A stretch of 64,000 nucleotides of DNA from Platycnemis pennipes (Eukaryota; Arthropoda; Insecta; Odonata; Platycnemididae), in assembly GCA_933228895.1 (NCBI GenBank), contig OW121846.1, positions 145,532,746-145,596,745 on the forward strand, in the 5' to 3' direction. Shown here one piece after another: positions 44,372 through 55,507 of the stretch; positions within the stretch are counted from its first letter, which is position 1; each line of letters begins with the position of its first letter. The notes below the pieces were generated by a model, which was not told the DNA's origin, searched no databases, and saw only the letters and a list, made by a program, of their open reading frames with translations. A program made the position numbers and the translations under genes.

Positions 44372-45540
44372 AGGAGGAGGAAAAGTGACCGCCGCGGAAG
44401 CAATAACCTCAGGTATACTGCGACCCCTCGAGACCCGGCTTAGCGTGAGCTAAGACCCTTTCCCGGGCAACTGGGCTCGACCCTCTGCCTCATTTGTAAC
44501 CCCCCTCGCTGCATGACTTCGCGGTTAACTAGTAGTCTATGCACTGGTTTTTGTAAACCATTTTTTTGTTATACATTCCTTTAATTTAAGCTTTAAAGTG
44601 AAATATGCGTTTTTTGCTGAGTTTGTGAAAATTTTGAACGATATTCTAGCGTTAATATTAACGGAGTTATAGTGCAGTACTCTACATAACTTGTAGGTTA
44701 TACATATGTTCACGGCAAAAAATACACTTTTGGATAAAGTTTTGTTTTAGCTTGGGGTAATCGTGATTCGTTCCTTCTCACTTAAATTTTTATTTTTTCT
44801 CATATTTGAATTCATACCTATTCAACTATCACATATATTTCCATATTTTTCCTCATCGAAAAGTAGATTTTCTGGTTTTCTTAAGAACTGGATCTTTAGT
44901 AACCATTGATTCTTCTTATACGTTGGTGTTCCATTTGAACTATTGGTAGTTTTATACTTTAATACCCTTATGCGTAAACGCATACGTATTCTCCGGGGCA
45001 TTTCTTCAATAAAGCACTTGAGCCGGATGACTAGTTTTCCACGCTGTTTCAGGTAGCAGACTTTGGAAAAACCATAGATCCCATTCGTATGGTGCTGCTC
45101 TTTGTGTATGCATGGTCTTAATGGGTTAATAGCATTTTCGCCGAATTTCTAGGTCCCCTTTCACTTTCTTCGAAAACCGACTCTGAAGAATTATCATCTA
45201 CACACCTGTGGTGGTATCTCTTGTGTTTTCATGCTGTGCTTCTCTTCTCAATGCCTGTTCACTGAATTGCTGGATTCCCCATCCTTTTCGTAGAATTTCT
45301 CATTAGGAATCCATTTCTACACCCATGTGCCCATCCATATGAATATTTGTTTTTCCTTTCTTTTCACTTCAGTCTTGGCTCTAATGCAAGCAGTGCTCTC
45401 TCTGTTCGCTCGAGTTTTAGCCATTTCTTAGTTCAGATAAATTCTCTCTTTATGGTGGCGTTGCAAAACTTTTGTTCGAGTGTAGTCATGTCAAAGGAAC
45501 ATTCTATGCTTGAGGACTCAATATTGGAGTTATTAACTAA

Positions 45541-45960
45541 ATGTGTAGTGAGGATGAAGACGTCTATTCGGACTCAGATGAGGAGACTTCGGATTATGAT
45601 CCAGAGACTTCGACTGCTGAAGCAACAGGCGCAATGGATCCCTCAGTTTCATCTTCGGGCGATGCATCAGATACGAAGAAAAGATTGTTACCAAAAGAAG
45701 AAAGCTTTCTCCGAAAGGTATGGATTTGTTTTCTGATGGTATTTCTCCAAAAATCCACGAATTTGATTCCTCTTCTTCCGGGTCTAAGGCTGCTGCGTCC
45801 GCGAGTTCTCCAATCAGATTATTTTATGAATTTTTTTTCTCCACTGATTTGCTTATGCTAATGTCAGAAGAAACCTATCGGTTCAAATTCGTTAATATTA
45901 ACGCTAGAATTTCATTTAAAATTTTGAAGCGCTCAGCAAAACACGTGGAATCCATTTAAT
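45541..45960 (+). pseudogene. piggyBac transposase N-terminus
   Basis: The frame from 45541 encodes an acidic start, EDEDVYSDSDEETSDYDPET. A shift near 45720 leads to ISPKIHEFDSSSSGSK and IRLFYEFFFSTDLLMLMSEE, the N-terminal region that precedes the DDE domain in piggyBac proteins. The catalytic domain is absent, and the coding part ends at 45959 in stop codons. It lies inside the TTAA-flanked element at 44251-46250. Confidence 0.75.
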
Positions 45961-46254
45961 AAGTTTAAAATTTTGGAATATACGTAAGGGCTTTTAAAAA
46001 AAACAGTGCTAATTCAATCAATTTACCGCGGACTCCTGCTGCGAAAAAGGCTGCTAAAGGGTTGGTTGGTCGAGCCCAGTGGACAGGGAAAGGGTCCGGT
46101 GTCCCGCTGAGTTGGGTCCCAAAACGGTGGGTGGGGCATACCTGCCTACTTCCTCGCCACGAGAGAGCTCCGGACGGGAGAGTCAAGAAATATCTCTTGC
46201 TCCTCGTACGACGGGAAAAATTCTCTTCCTATGGCTCCGGAACGAAAGGGTTAA

Positions 46255-46360
46255 TAGAAGAACTAGGCTGGGAATTACTATCAGAACGCAGGTTGAAATT
46301 TAGGTTAAACCTTTTCAGTAAATTGGAAACCGATTTGTCGAATATTTTAAGTCGATAATT
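46255..46360 (+). pseudogene. Tail of the L2/CR1-like LINE after the piggyBac insertion
   Basis: EELGWELLSERRLKFRLNLF followed by SKLETDLSNILSR continues the RT C-terminal region that stops at 44246. The LGW..L..RR motif is typical of the end of these polyproteins. Confidence 0.75.
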
Positions 46361-47360
46361 CTTCTTCCCGTTACTCCACCGGATATGCCTTCGTTTTTCC
46401 CTTCTTCGGCAATTGCCATATCGTCAAATGAATCATGCAAAGTTTCATCAGCTACTGAATCGTCAATATTGGACGGGATTTCTTCAATAGCGCAAGAAGT
46501 TCCTCCTCCGTGCGACTCTGTTCCCATTATTTTGAGGCGCCTGTTTCGGATAATAGAAATTTGCATACTTACACATGAATATATCACTACATTAAAAAAG
46601 TGTTTTCACAAAAAATGACAATATTTACCTTTTTACTTCCCTCTGATTGGCCAAAAATTCACCGTTTCTTTTTTTCCTCGCCATCGAAAAAGTCAAGCGA
46701 CTGCCTACTTTAATTTTCCGATATCGGTACGCTTCCGATGACATTTCGAGACTTGACAATTAGTCAGTTTGACTATTACTAGACACCCCGAGAGCGACAA
46801 CCTAAACAGGGACTCAAGAAACAACCCGTCAGTAAATCAGACACTCCGTCTCAATCGCCTCTGCTTCCCGCCCGCCTTCACTTTCCCTTCCCCCACGCTC
46901 CAACACCTCAAGGTTACCGTTTTAGGGGTTTTAGGATATAGGGTAGAGGGACCGTGACACTTTTTGAGTAGCGCAGTAGGCGGAGAATGTGTGAACTGTT
47001 TAGTGATTTGCACGATGCTCGTGGCGTATCCCTGGGCTGAAGTTGGCGAAAAACATAAATTACTTTCAGAATATCTCAACAGCGTGTCTTTTAATAAAAA
47101 TCAATAATTTTCAAGGATCCAACAGAATAAGCTTGAATCTTGTACTCTATAATAACGAAAGTTAAAAAAATAGCCCCTCTGTCTCCCAATATTTGCAACA
47201 AAAAGGTCTATTTTTACATCGAGATATATTTTTAACAAGGCTTATTACGTAAAATCTAGGATTATAGAGTAATAGCTTGATATTTTCTCTTTTAATTACT
47301 GAAAACCGCATTCCGATATCGGGCTTTCTGTTGGAGCAATCTTCCTTGAAGCATAGGTCT
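46361..47360. other. No supported gene
   Basis: An acidic minus-strand open frame (46315-46587) overlaps the LINE tail and has no motif I recognise. The remainder is AT-rich and featureless to my reading. Confidence 0.3.
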
Positions 47361-47469
47361 GAAAAACAGCTATGTCTACTGGAGTCGCTCGCCGGGAAAC
47401 AGGTTCTCAGCATTATGGAAGAAACTCTTATTTATCTCTCCTGGATTTGAGAGAATATCAGTTATATAT

Positions 47470-48705
47470 ATTTAGAATGGCCATGCTTATTTTTAACCAA
47501 AAAATGTTATTAGGGAAATGTTTTAACGGCGCCAATTATCCGTGTCGACCTTTTAGTAAAGTTAATAATCACAAACGACTTAATGCCAACCTGCAGCTGT
47601 ATATGGTGCCCATTGATCGTGTGTTTCTGACCTGTAATTTTAGACACTTCCCTTCGAGCCACATGGATGAAATTTGGTACCTGGCTAGAAGAGGTTGTAA
47701 GTTTTGTTGAGTCTAAGCAAAATATTAAAAATATGAGCTTTTGACCCCAGAAATAGGATCCAACCTAAAATCCAAATTTTGCCTTATGGGCTTTCATTGT
47801 TAAAATATTCGAAGTACAAAAAAGACAATTATTTAGCAAAACTTTCGACTAATAGGTTTTTGGACACGAAAAATACGATGGAAGAACTATTGAGGTCGAA
47901 AATTGAAACCGTGACCCCTGCCTTTTGAACCGAGACCGTAGCCTCATTTCACCTTTTGTAACCACTGTGACCTTTGACCCTAAGTTACCCTTGAAGGTCA
48001 AGGGATGAAAAGAGGAATCAGGGGAACTTACCATCGACATTTGCACCTTTTGAAACCTACGATTCGATACGTTTTTATTTTTTCATAATTTCACATTTTG
48101 TAACCCTTTGACCCCTGAGTAACCCTTGAAGGTCAAGGGATGAAATGAGGGATCTGAAGACCTTAACATCGACCTTGGCACCTTTTTAAACCTATGATTC
48201 GACAGGTTTGAGGCGGCGATTCATTTTTTGTAGCACCTGTGACCTTTCAGGGGTCACGGTTTCTATTTTCGACCTCAATAGTTCTTCCATCGTATTTTTC
48301 GTGTCCAAAAACCTATTAGTTGAAAGTTTTGCTAAATAATTGTCTTTTTTGTACTTCGAATATTTTAACAATGAAAGACCATAAGGCAAAATTTGGATTT
48401 TAGGTTGGACCCTATTTCTGGGGTCAAAAGCTCATATTTTTAATATTTTGCTTAGACTCAACAAAACTTACAACTTCTTCTAGCCAGGTACCAAATTTCA
48501 TCCATGTGGCTCGAAGGGAAGTGTCTAAAATTACAGGTCAGAAACACACGATCAATGGGCACCATATACAGCTGCAGGTTGGCATTAAGTCGTTTGTGAT
48601 TATTAACTTTACTAAAAGGTCGACACGGATAATTGGCGCCGTTAAAACATTTCCCTAATAACATTTTTTGGTTAAAAATAAGCATGGCCATTCTAAATAT
48701 ATACA
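47470..48705. mobile_element. 1.24-kb fold-back element (inner)
   Basis: The arms 47470-47920 and about 48258-48705 are near-identical reverse complements (start ATATTTAGAATGGCCATGC). The spacer (~340 bp) contains units of the same ~150-bp repeat that fills the larger element downstream, and similar sequence flanks it. Identical open frames in the two arms are repeat artefacts. Confidence 0.85.
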
Positions 48706-49499
48706 GAGACAAAAATATGACCTTTTGACCCCAGAAATAGGGTCCAACCTAAAATCCAAATTTTGCCTTATGGGCTTTCAATGTTAAAATATTCGAAGTA
48801 CAAAAAAGATGGAATTATTTAGCGAAACTTTCGACTTAAAGGTTTTTGGACACGAAGAACACGATGGAATAACTATTGCGCTGCGCTGCGATAGGCGTTC
48901 AAACACGCATAAAACAGTAAAGTTTAACATGCGATTTCTTAATTTGCAAGGTTCAGAGAAGAAATTTCTTAGAGAGGACTAAATACTCAACCTTTGCGCA
49001 TAATAGAATGAAAACAAAATGGTCGTATATGTCATAATACGAGCATGTCATTTAAAATAAAAATAGTCTGCAGCGGCATTTTTTGGCGAGGTGTTGAACA
49101 CCCTTAAGAGAAAATACTGGTGCGCTCGCCGGGAAACAGGTTCTCAGCATTATGGAGGAAACTTATTTATCTCTCCTGGATTTGAGAGAATATCAGTTAT
49201 ACAGAGTGTCCCATTGTTCGTGTGTCATTTCTAACCGATAATTTTAGACACTTCCCTTCGAGCCACAAGGATGAAATTTGGCTGGCTAGAAAAAGGATGT
49301 AAGTTTTGTTGAGTCTAAGCAAAATATGAAAAATATGACCTTTTGACCCCAGAAATAGGGTCCAACCTAAAATCCAAATTTTGCCTTATGGGCTTTCAAT
49401 GTTAAAATATTCGAAGTACAAAAAAGATGGAATTATTTAGCGAAACTTTCGACTTAAAGGTTTTTGGACACGAAGAACACGATGGAATAACTATTGAGG

Positions 49500-50340
49500 T
49501 CAGAAATTGCAACTGTGACCCCTGAAAGGTCACAGTCAAGGTCACAGGGGTTACAAAAAATGAATCACGGCTTCCAACCTGTCGAATCATAGGTTTAAAA
49601 AGGTGCCAAGGTCGATTTTAAGGTCTTCATATCCCCCTTTTCATCTCATGACCTTCAAGGGTAACTCAGAGGTCAAAGGTCACAGGGATGGAAAAAATGA
49701 AGCCAGGCTACAAACGTGTCAAGTCATAGGTTTAAAAAGGTGCCAATGTCGATGGAAAGGTCATAAGATTCCTCTTTTCATCCCTTGACCTTCTAGGGTA
49801 ACTCTGGGGTCAAAAGTAACAGTGATTACAAAAGGTGTAATGAGGCTACAAAACTTTCGAATCGTAGGTTTAAAAAGATGACAAGGTGGATTTTAAGGTC
49901 TTCAGATCCCTCTTTTCATCTCTTGAACCTCAAGGGTAAATCAGAGGTCAAAGGTCAAAAAGGTGACAATAAGTGAAATGAGGCTAAAGGTATCGAATCA
50001 TAGGTTTCAAAGAGTGCCCAATACGATGGTCAAAGATCACAGGGATGGAAAAAGAGAATCCAGGCTACAAATGTGTCGAATCGCAGGTTTAATAAGTTGA
50101 CAATGTCGATGGAAAGGTCATCAGATCCCTCTTTTCGTCCCTTGACCTTTAAGGGTTACTCAGGGGTCAAAGGTAATAATGGTGAAAAAAATTGAAATGA
50201 GGCTAGAAACGTATCGAATCATAAGTTTGAAAAGGTGCCAAGGTCGATCTTTAGGTCTTCTGATCCCTTTTTTCTTTCGTTGACCTTCAAGGTTGACTCA
50301 GGGGTCAAAGGTTCTTGGAGTGACAAATTTCGAAACGGGG
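49500..50340. repeat. ~150-bp tandem repeats, left arm
   Basis: Units read approximately: TCGAATCATAGGTTTAAAAA, GGTGCCAAGGTCGAT, GATCCCTCTTTTCAT, CTTGACCTTCAAGGGTAAC, TCAGAGGTCAAAGGTCACAG, then GGCTACAAACGTG. About five to six diverged copies lie here. Each contains one or more AGGTCA-type half sites. Confidence 0.85.
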
Positions 50341-50434
50341 CTACAACGAAGCATTTGTTTAAATAGTGCCTAATACGATGGTAAAATCCCTCCTGGAATT
50401 CTCCGACCAGGAACGGTTGGGCAGGGGTCAAAGT

Positions 50435-50602
50435 CCACCAGGTGTCGTGAACGAAACATTTTCGGGCATTGAAGAAATAAAGAAAGAAATTACAACGTGT
50501 GTAGAGTCCATATCTCCGAATATGCTGGAAGACATATTCACACACGCTTTTATCGGGCAATTTCAATTGTGCCTGGCATGGAATATCGGGTACGTAGAAT
50601 GA
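50435..50602 (+). pseudogene. Tc1/mariner-type transposase C-terminal relic
   Basis: VVNETFSGIEEIKKEITTCV, then ESISPNMLEDIFTHAFIGQF and QLCLAWNIGYVE with a stop, match the C-terminal tail of IS630/Tc1-mariner DDE_3 transposases (..IEELK..I......I....L......F..R...C.....GG..E). Only this tail survives, inside the loop of the fold-back element. The catalytic part is missing. Confidence 0.65.
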
Positions 50603-51104
50603 ATAAAAATTGATTTTCAATCTTACTGCTTCGATATTTTCATTTTAAATTTTAATATTGAAAATTTTTTGGATAACACCTAAAATACTTTTTTAAATAA
50701 AACGTATGGTTAGGTATTTTTCATTGAATAAAAGTAATTAACTTGAAATTACAATTGAATTTTTTCATTGATTAATAAACTCTAAATCAACGACTACCAT
50801 ATGACCCAGAGGGTTAAAGGGATGGAAGCTGGGATCTGAATATCTTACTATTTACTTTGGTAGCCTAAATAATGTCATTCATATTATGTGTTTCACGTCT
50901 TGGCATATTTTACATCTGTGACCAATACACTCAGTGTAGCCCTTTGAGGTCAGGAGACAACAAACAGGACCAAGTAACTTCATGTAATTCTTCACCCTTT
51001 CGAAGCTAGAATTCGATGCGTCTAATGCCCTAAATCTAGGATACACCTAGTGACCTTTTGCCCTTTCCCAACCGTTCAATGTCAGATAATTCCTGGAGGG
51101 ACGT

Positions 51105-51740
51105 TACCATCGTATTGCCACTCTTTGAAACCTATGATTCGATACGTTTAGCCTAATTTCACTTTTTGTCACCATTTTGACCTTTGACCCCAGAGTTACC
51201 CAAGAAGGTCAAGGGATGAAAAGAGGGATCTGATGAGCTTTCCATCGACATTGGCACCTTTTTAAACCTATGATTCGACACGTTTGTAGCCTGGATTCTC
51301 TTTCTCCATCCCTGTGACCTTTGACCTCTGAGTTACCCTTGATGGTCAAGAGATGAAAAGAGGCATCTGAAGACCTTAAAATCCACCTTGTCATCTTTTT
51401 AAACCTACGATTCGAAAGTTTTGTAGCCTCATTACACCTTTTGTAATCACTGTTACTTTTGACCCCAGAGTTACCCTAGAAGGTCAAGGGATGAAAAGAG
51501 GAATCTTATGACCTTTCCATCGACATTGGCACCTTTTTAAACCTATGACTTGACACGTTTGTAGCCTGGCTTCATTTTTTCCATCCCTGTGACCTTTGAC
51601 CTCTGAGTTACCCTTGAAGGTCATGAGATGAAAAGGGGGATATGAAGACCTTAAAATCGACCTTGGCACCTTTTTAAACCTATGATTCGACAGGTTGGAA
51701 GCCGTGATTCATTTTTTGTAACCCCTGTGACCTTGACTGT
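51105..51740. repeat. ~150-bp tandem repeats, right arm
   Basis: These are the same units in inverted order (GTGACCTTTGACCTCTGAG, GTTACCCTTGAAGGTCA and similar). They pair with 49540-50220; the left arm has one extra part-unit near 49955-50030. Confidence 0.85.
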
Positions 51741-52388
51741 GACCTTTCAGGGGTCACAGTTGCAATTTCTGACCTCAATAGTTATTCCATCGTGTTCTTC
51801 GTGTCCAAAAACCTTTAAGTCGAAAGTTTCGCTAAATAATTCCATCTTTTTTGTACTTCGAATATTTTAACATTGAAAGCCCATAAGGCAAAATTTGGAT
51901 TTTAGGTTGGACCCTATTTCTGGGGTCAAAAGGTCATATTTTTCATATTTTGCTTAGACTCAACAAAACTTACATCCTTTTTCTAGCCAGCCAAATTTCA
52001 TCCTTGTGGCTCGAAGGGAAGTGTCTAAAATTATCGGTTAGAAATGACACACGAACAATGGGACACTCTGTATAACTGATATTCTCTCAAATCCAGGAGA
52101 GATAAATAAGTTTCCTCCATAATGCTGAGAACCTGTTTCCCGGCGAGCGCACCAGTATTTTCTCTTAAGGGTGTTCAACACCTCGCCAAAAAATGCCGCT
52201 GCAGACTATTTTTATTTTAAATGACATGCTCGTATTATGACATATACGACCATTTTGTTTTCATTCTATTATGCGCAAAGGTTGAGTATTTAGTCCTCTC
52301 TAAGAAATTTCTTCTCTGAACCTTGCAAATTAAGAAATCGCATGTTAAACTTTACTGTTTTATGCGTGTTTGAACGCCTATCGCAGCG

Positions 52389-53580
52389 GTGTATGAACGT
52401 AAATGGAAAATTCCTTTGACATATCTATTCTACAATCCTTCATATTAAAGAAGAGACTAATGCCATGCGTTCATTTTACGACCAATTCCTGCAGCATCTA
52501 AAATCCGAGACGATGCATCGCGTTCACCGAACTAAACGCAAGCTGAGGTTTCCCCCTCATATTTTTCCCGCCCAATCTTCCCCTCCTCTCCCCATTCCAC
52601 CGCTTCATCCCGCCTCCGTGAGGGAGAGGCGGAGGGGGGAAGGCTTGCTTATCTCTAAGCGATCAAGTTTCATCCTCGCTCGAAGAGCAGTGTGGAAGGT
52701 TGTCGGAGGGTCTGAGCGATCTTGGCGAGATATTCCACTGTCTGGGCGTCGAGTAAAGGATCAACCTATAAACCACCATACCACCACCATACCAAAAACC
52801 ATCATAAACTAATTTTTATGAAATTTTTTCACACCAATTTGTTTATTTAATACGAAATATCGTGTCGTTAGTTTCATATTTTGACATTGATATTTAGAAC
52901 AATTGCAAAATATTGAGTTTTCGTATTGTTGGGCGTTAATTGAAACTGCTAATTAATTGAAATTGGATAATTAAAATGAGACTATTACAATGCTTCGAAC
53001 GATTTTTATTTAGTTTTCAACTGCCAAATTACAATGACTTTGTTGTTTGAAGTTCATTCAAAAAATGAAAATTAAATGTTAGTCTCATCAACATTGATAA
53101 TTGAAAAACAATCCTACATTTTTGCAGGAAAATTTGTGGACATAACTCACGCATTCACAAATTAAAACCAAGAAATAACGATAATTCAAGGCGAGATTGT
53201 ACTTCTTGCACATAAATATCTCTTGTGAGCCACATTTTAAATCTATTATAGAAATTTAAAACGAATAGCTTTACTGAAGATGTTAGGCACATACCTATTA
53301 AAAACAAGCGTATTGGTTTAGATTCAACCGGATTAATAAGATTAGAGAGAGAGATTGTCGCACTGATAGATTCAAAATGTCATTTTTCCCCGTACTATAA
53401 GAGAACACAATACGCATCATTGCAAAGAGATAGTTAGGTGAAATATTGTTGAGTAGTCTGGAGTGCATAATGCATGTATTAACAACCAATCGCTTTATTA
53501 CTAAGTAGTTAATAACAGTCAAGATGCATGTAGCATTTTTCCATGTAGTAGCCTATTGCATGTCAATAGTTCCATGTAGT
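52389..53580. other. AT-rich gap, no supported gene
   Basis: The open frame at 52465-52812 is in a short GC-rich patch and has no known domain. A hairpin-like repetition of CCATGTAGTAG lies near 53535-53580. Confidence 0.3.
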
Positions 53581-53584
53581 AGTC

Positions 53585-53665
53585 TAGTGCATGTTTGGTG
53601 ATCTCCACCCCCTGCCGCACACCCTCGCGGTGGCTTGCAAGGAATCACATAGATTTAGATTTGTT
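53585..53665 (+). mobile_element. LINE 3' tail fragment
   Basis: CACCCCCTGCCGCACACCCT followed by CGCGGTGGCTTGCA and a TAGAT-type repeat (ATAGATTTAGATTTG) resembles the 3' tail of L2/CR1-like LINEs with (GTAGAT)n ends. It might belong to the same family as the copy at 41960-46360. Only the tail is present. Confidence 0.5.
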
Positions 53666-53679
53666 ATACCATTTTCTAC

Positions 53680-54025
53680 CGTCACCTGCTACAATGGTAT
53701 GAGAAGCAATATCCTGCCTCATGGAATCTGATAGACTCCCTTTCCTGTGTGCGGCCCTATTTCGTGATTCTTGTTCCTTTGCTATCGCATCCAACCGTGA
53801 TGTCCTCCGCTCGCAGTAGACCTAACGTCATGCATGATTGAAAATTTAGTAATGTAATGTTACTATCATTTACGATCCTCTGCAATTTCCAATTGTTGAC
53901 GACGCACTTATCAAGCGCACTGTTAAAAAGTAGCCACGAACATCCTTCCCTCCTGGCTTTTATTTCGTAGTTGCCAACTCCGTTATCATGGACATCCACC
54001 CCACCCACATTATTCACCCCTGTTA
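53680..54025 (-). pseudogene. piggyBac transposase C-terminal fragment
   Basis: The minus strand reads MNNVGGVDVHDNGVGNYEIK, then CSWLLFNSALDKCVVNNWKL and LLNFQSCMTLGLL. This is the conserved (M)GGVD.HD.....Y.......W...F....D...VN.W.L region at the end of the piggyBac DDE domain; the GGVD Asp is kept. No terminal repeats or upstream part accompany it, and it differs from the other two piggyBac pieces in the window. Confidence 0.83.
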
Positions 54026-55460
54026 TATATAATGATATGCTATTTGGTTAGTGCATATTCTCAATGTTCTTCGTGATATTGCCTTAGCTTTTTGCCTTGG
54101 GAAGAGGAGATAAGGGGCCCACTTAAATTATAACGGCGAACACTAAATTATCTTACCAATGCACTATAAGGATTTAATTATTTTCGTCATTTTGGAAATA
54201 GCAAGTTCCTTTCTTTCTCTCACTTAACGTGCGATTGATGGTCAGAGATACTGAAACATAATATTAGTTTCTTGAAACTTGGCATGCTTTCTCGAATAAT
54301 TTTTCACTGTATGTCAGGATATTAGCTCCAATACATTTCGTTTATGGTTGAGAATGGTACCCTTTAAAAAATATAATTGCCAAAAACGTTTCCGAGATTA
54401 TCGTGTATTATTTGGTGACTGTGATTCTTTATTTATCGCGAGTATATTTTCACTGAAAATGAAAATATAGCCTACATCGCGATCAAAAATTAAAAGAAAA
54501 TGTCAAGAGGTGTCATACTTTCGTGTGTATTTTTAGCACTTATGGAGAAATAGCCGCGTAGCATTTTTGGTTAAACACATTTTTGTGTACCTTATCCGGA
54601 AGAGGAACTGACACAATTTTCTTCGTTTCTATCATAACTTATGTCTTATAAGATCTTATGAACATTTGTTCATGGGTTGCATAAAATGGGTTACAATGCG
54701 AACTGAGTCCAAATGAGATTCAAACCCATACGTAGTTATTATGTATTTACAATTACACGTTAAATTACATTTTTTGTAATAGCATTTACTTAGTTGACTA
54801 AAATAAATATTATTAGATGAGGCACAATCAACTAGTAGGACATGATATAAGGATTTGAACCTTTCCGGCACCATATCCGCACTTATTGAATAACATATTG
54901 CCCCACCCGCCGCCGGCGGCGGCGGGTGGGGCAATACCCACAACACCCGCTGTAAGGCGCTACCCTTATCAATGTCGAGACAAAAGATAAAAAAGAATTA
55001 CCAAATTTGCTGAAGCTATCGCCTGCGTTGCATTTCAATAATAACATATGGTTAGCATGATTAGGGGGCTACATTTCAAATCGTTAGGGGGAAAAATCAA
55101 GTAGCGTACAGGATTTGGCACGAATTCAACAGTATCAAACGGAAGGCAGATTTTCGCACGAGGAATCATAATTTGTTTCCACAAAGCAGCAACCGTATCT
55201 TAGACTTAGTGACAGCTCGTAATTAGGGAAACTTTTGCTCTTGCAGAACAGAGCCACCGACCTAACTACATCCTGATGGTATAGCAACTGAGACTCATTT
55301 AACGATAACGTATACCTAAAGATGACCTAAAATGATTGAACTTGGCCTTTCATGATTATTACATCACTCTATTCCATGGACCCTTCGGTATTTATCACAT
55401 GTACAACGACATTAAACGCAGGCTAGTTACTCGGAGGATCATTTGTACAGCATTTGACAG
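54026..55460. other. AT-rich gap with a GC hairpin
   Basis: Apart from the hairpin at 54897-54935 I see nothing that I can support as a gene. Confidence 0.3.
54897..54935. repeat. 39-bp GC-rich perfect hairpin
   Basis: 18-bp arms (ATTGCCCCACCCGCCGCC and its complement) are separated by GGC. The stem is almost entirely G/C within an AT-rich setting, so it stands out and should be very stable in single strands. Confidence 0.9.
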
Positions 55461-55463
55461 CTC

Positions 55464-55507
55464 TGCTTAAGCGGTGAGCTCAACTAGTTGAGCTCACCGC
55501 TTAAGCA
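55464..55507. repeat. 44-bp perfect palindrome
   Basis: The half-site is TGCTTAAGCGGTGAGCTCAA plus CT; the other half is its exact reverse complement, centred on ACTAGT. No spacer is present, so it is cruciform-capable. Confidence 0.92.

Larger units (their letters stand above)
44251..46250 (+). mobile_element. 2,000-bp piggyBac element with TTAA duplication
   Basis: The left end CCCTTTCGCGCCG at 44251 and the right end (reverse complement CCCTTTCGTTCCG) at 46250 are flanked by TTAA at 44247-44250 and 46251-46254, the piggyBac target site. It interrupts the L2/CR1-like LINE exactly. It carries subterminal palindromes at the left end and only the N-terminal part of a transposase, so it is internally deleted. 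Confidence 0.86.
48884..52388. mobile_element. 3.5-kb fold-back element (outer)
   Basis: The outer ends are CGCTGCGATAGGCGTTC at 48884 and its reverse complement ending at 52388. The arms run inward for about 1.3 kb each (to roughly 50220 and 51105) with very few differences in the outer kilobase. A direct repeat of flanking bases is not obvious. The inner half of each arm is a tandem array of ~150-bp units. The ~0.9-kb loop holds a transposase C-terminal relic at 50435-50602. A junction GGTGTTGAACACCC-TTAA is embedded in both arms (about 49092 and 52146). Confidence 0.85.

Noticed and set aside
47372..51870. Several duplicated 60-112-codon open frames in the fold-back region
   Set aside because: The same peptides recur on opposite strands because the arms are inverted copies; their codon content is that of repeats.
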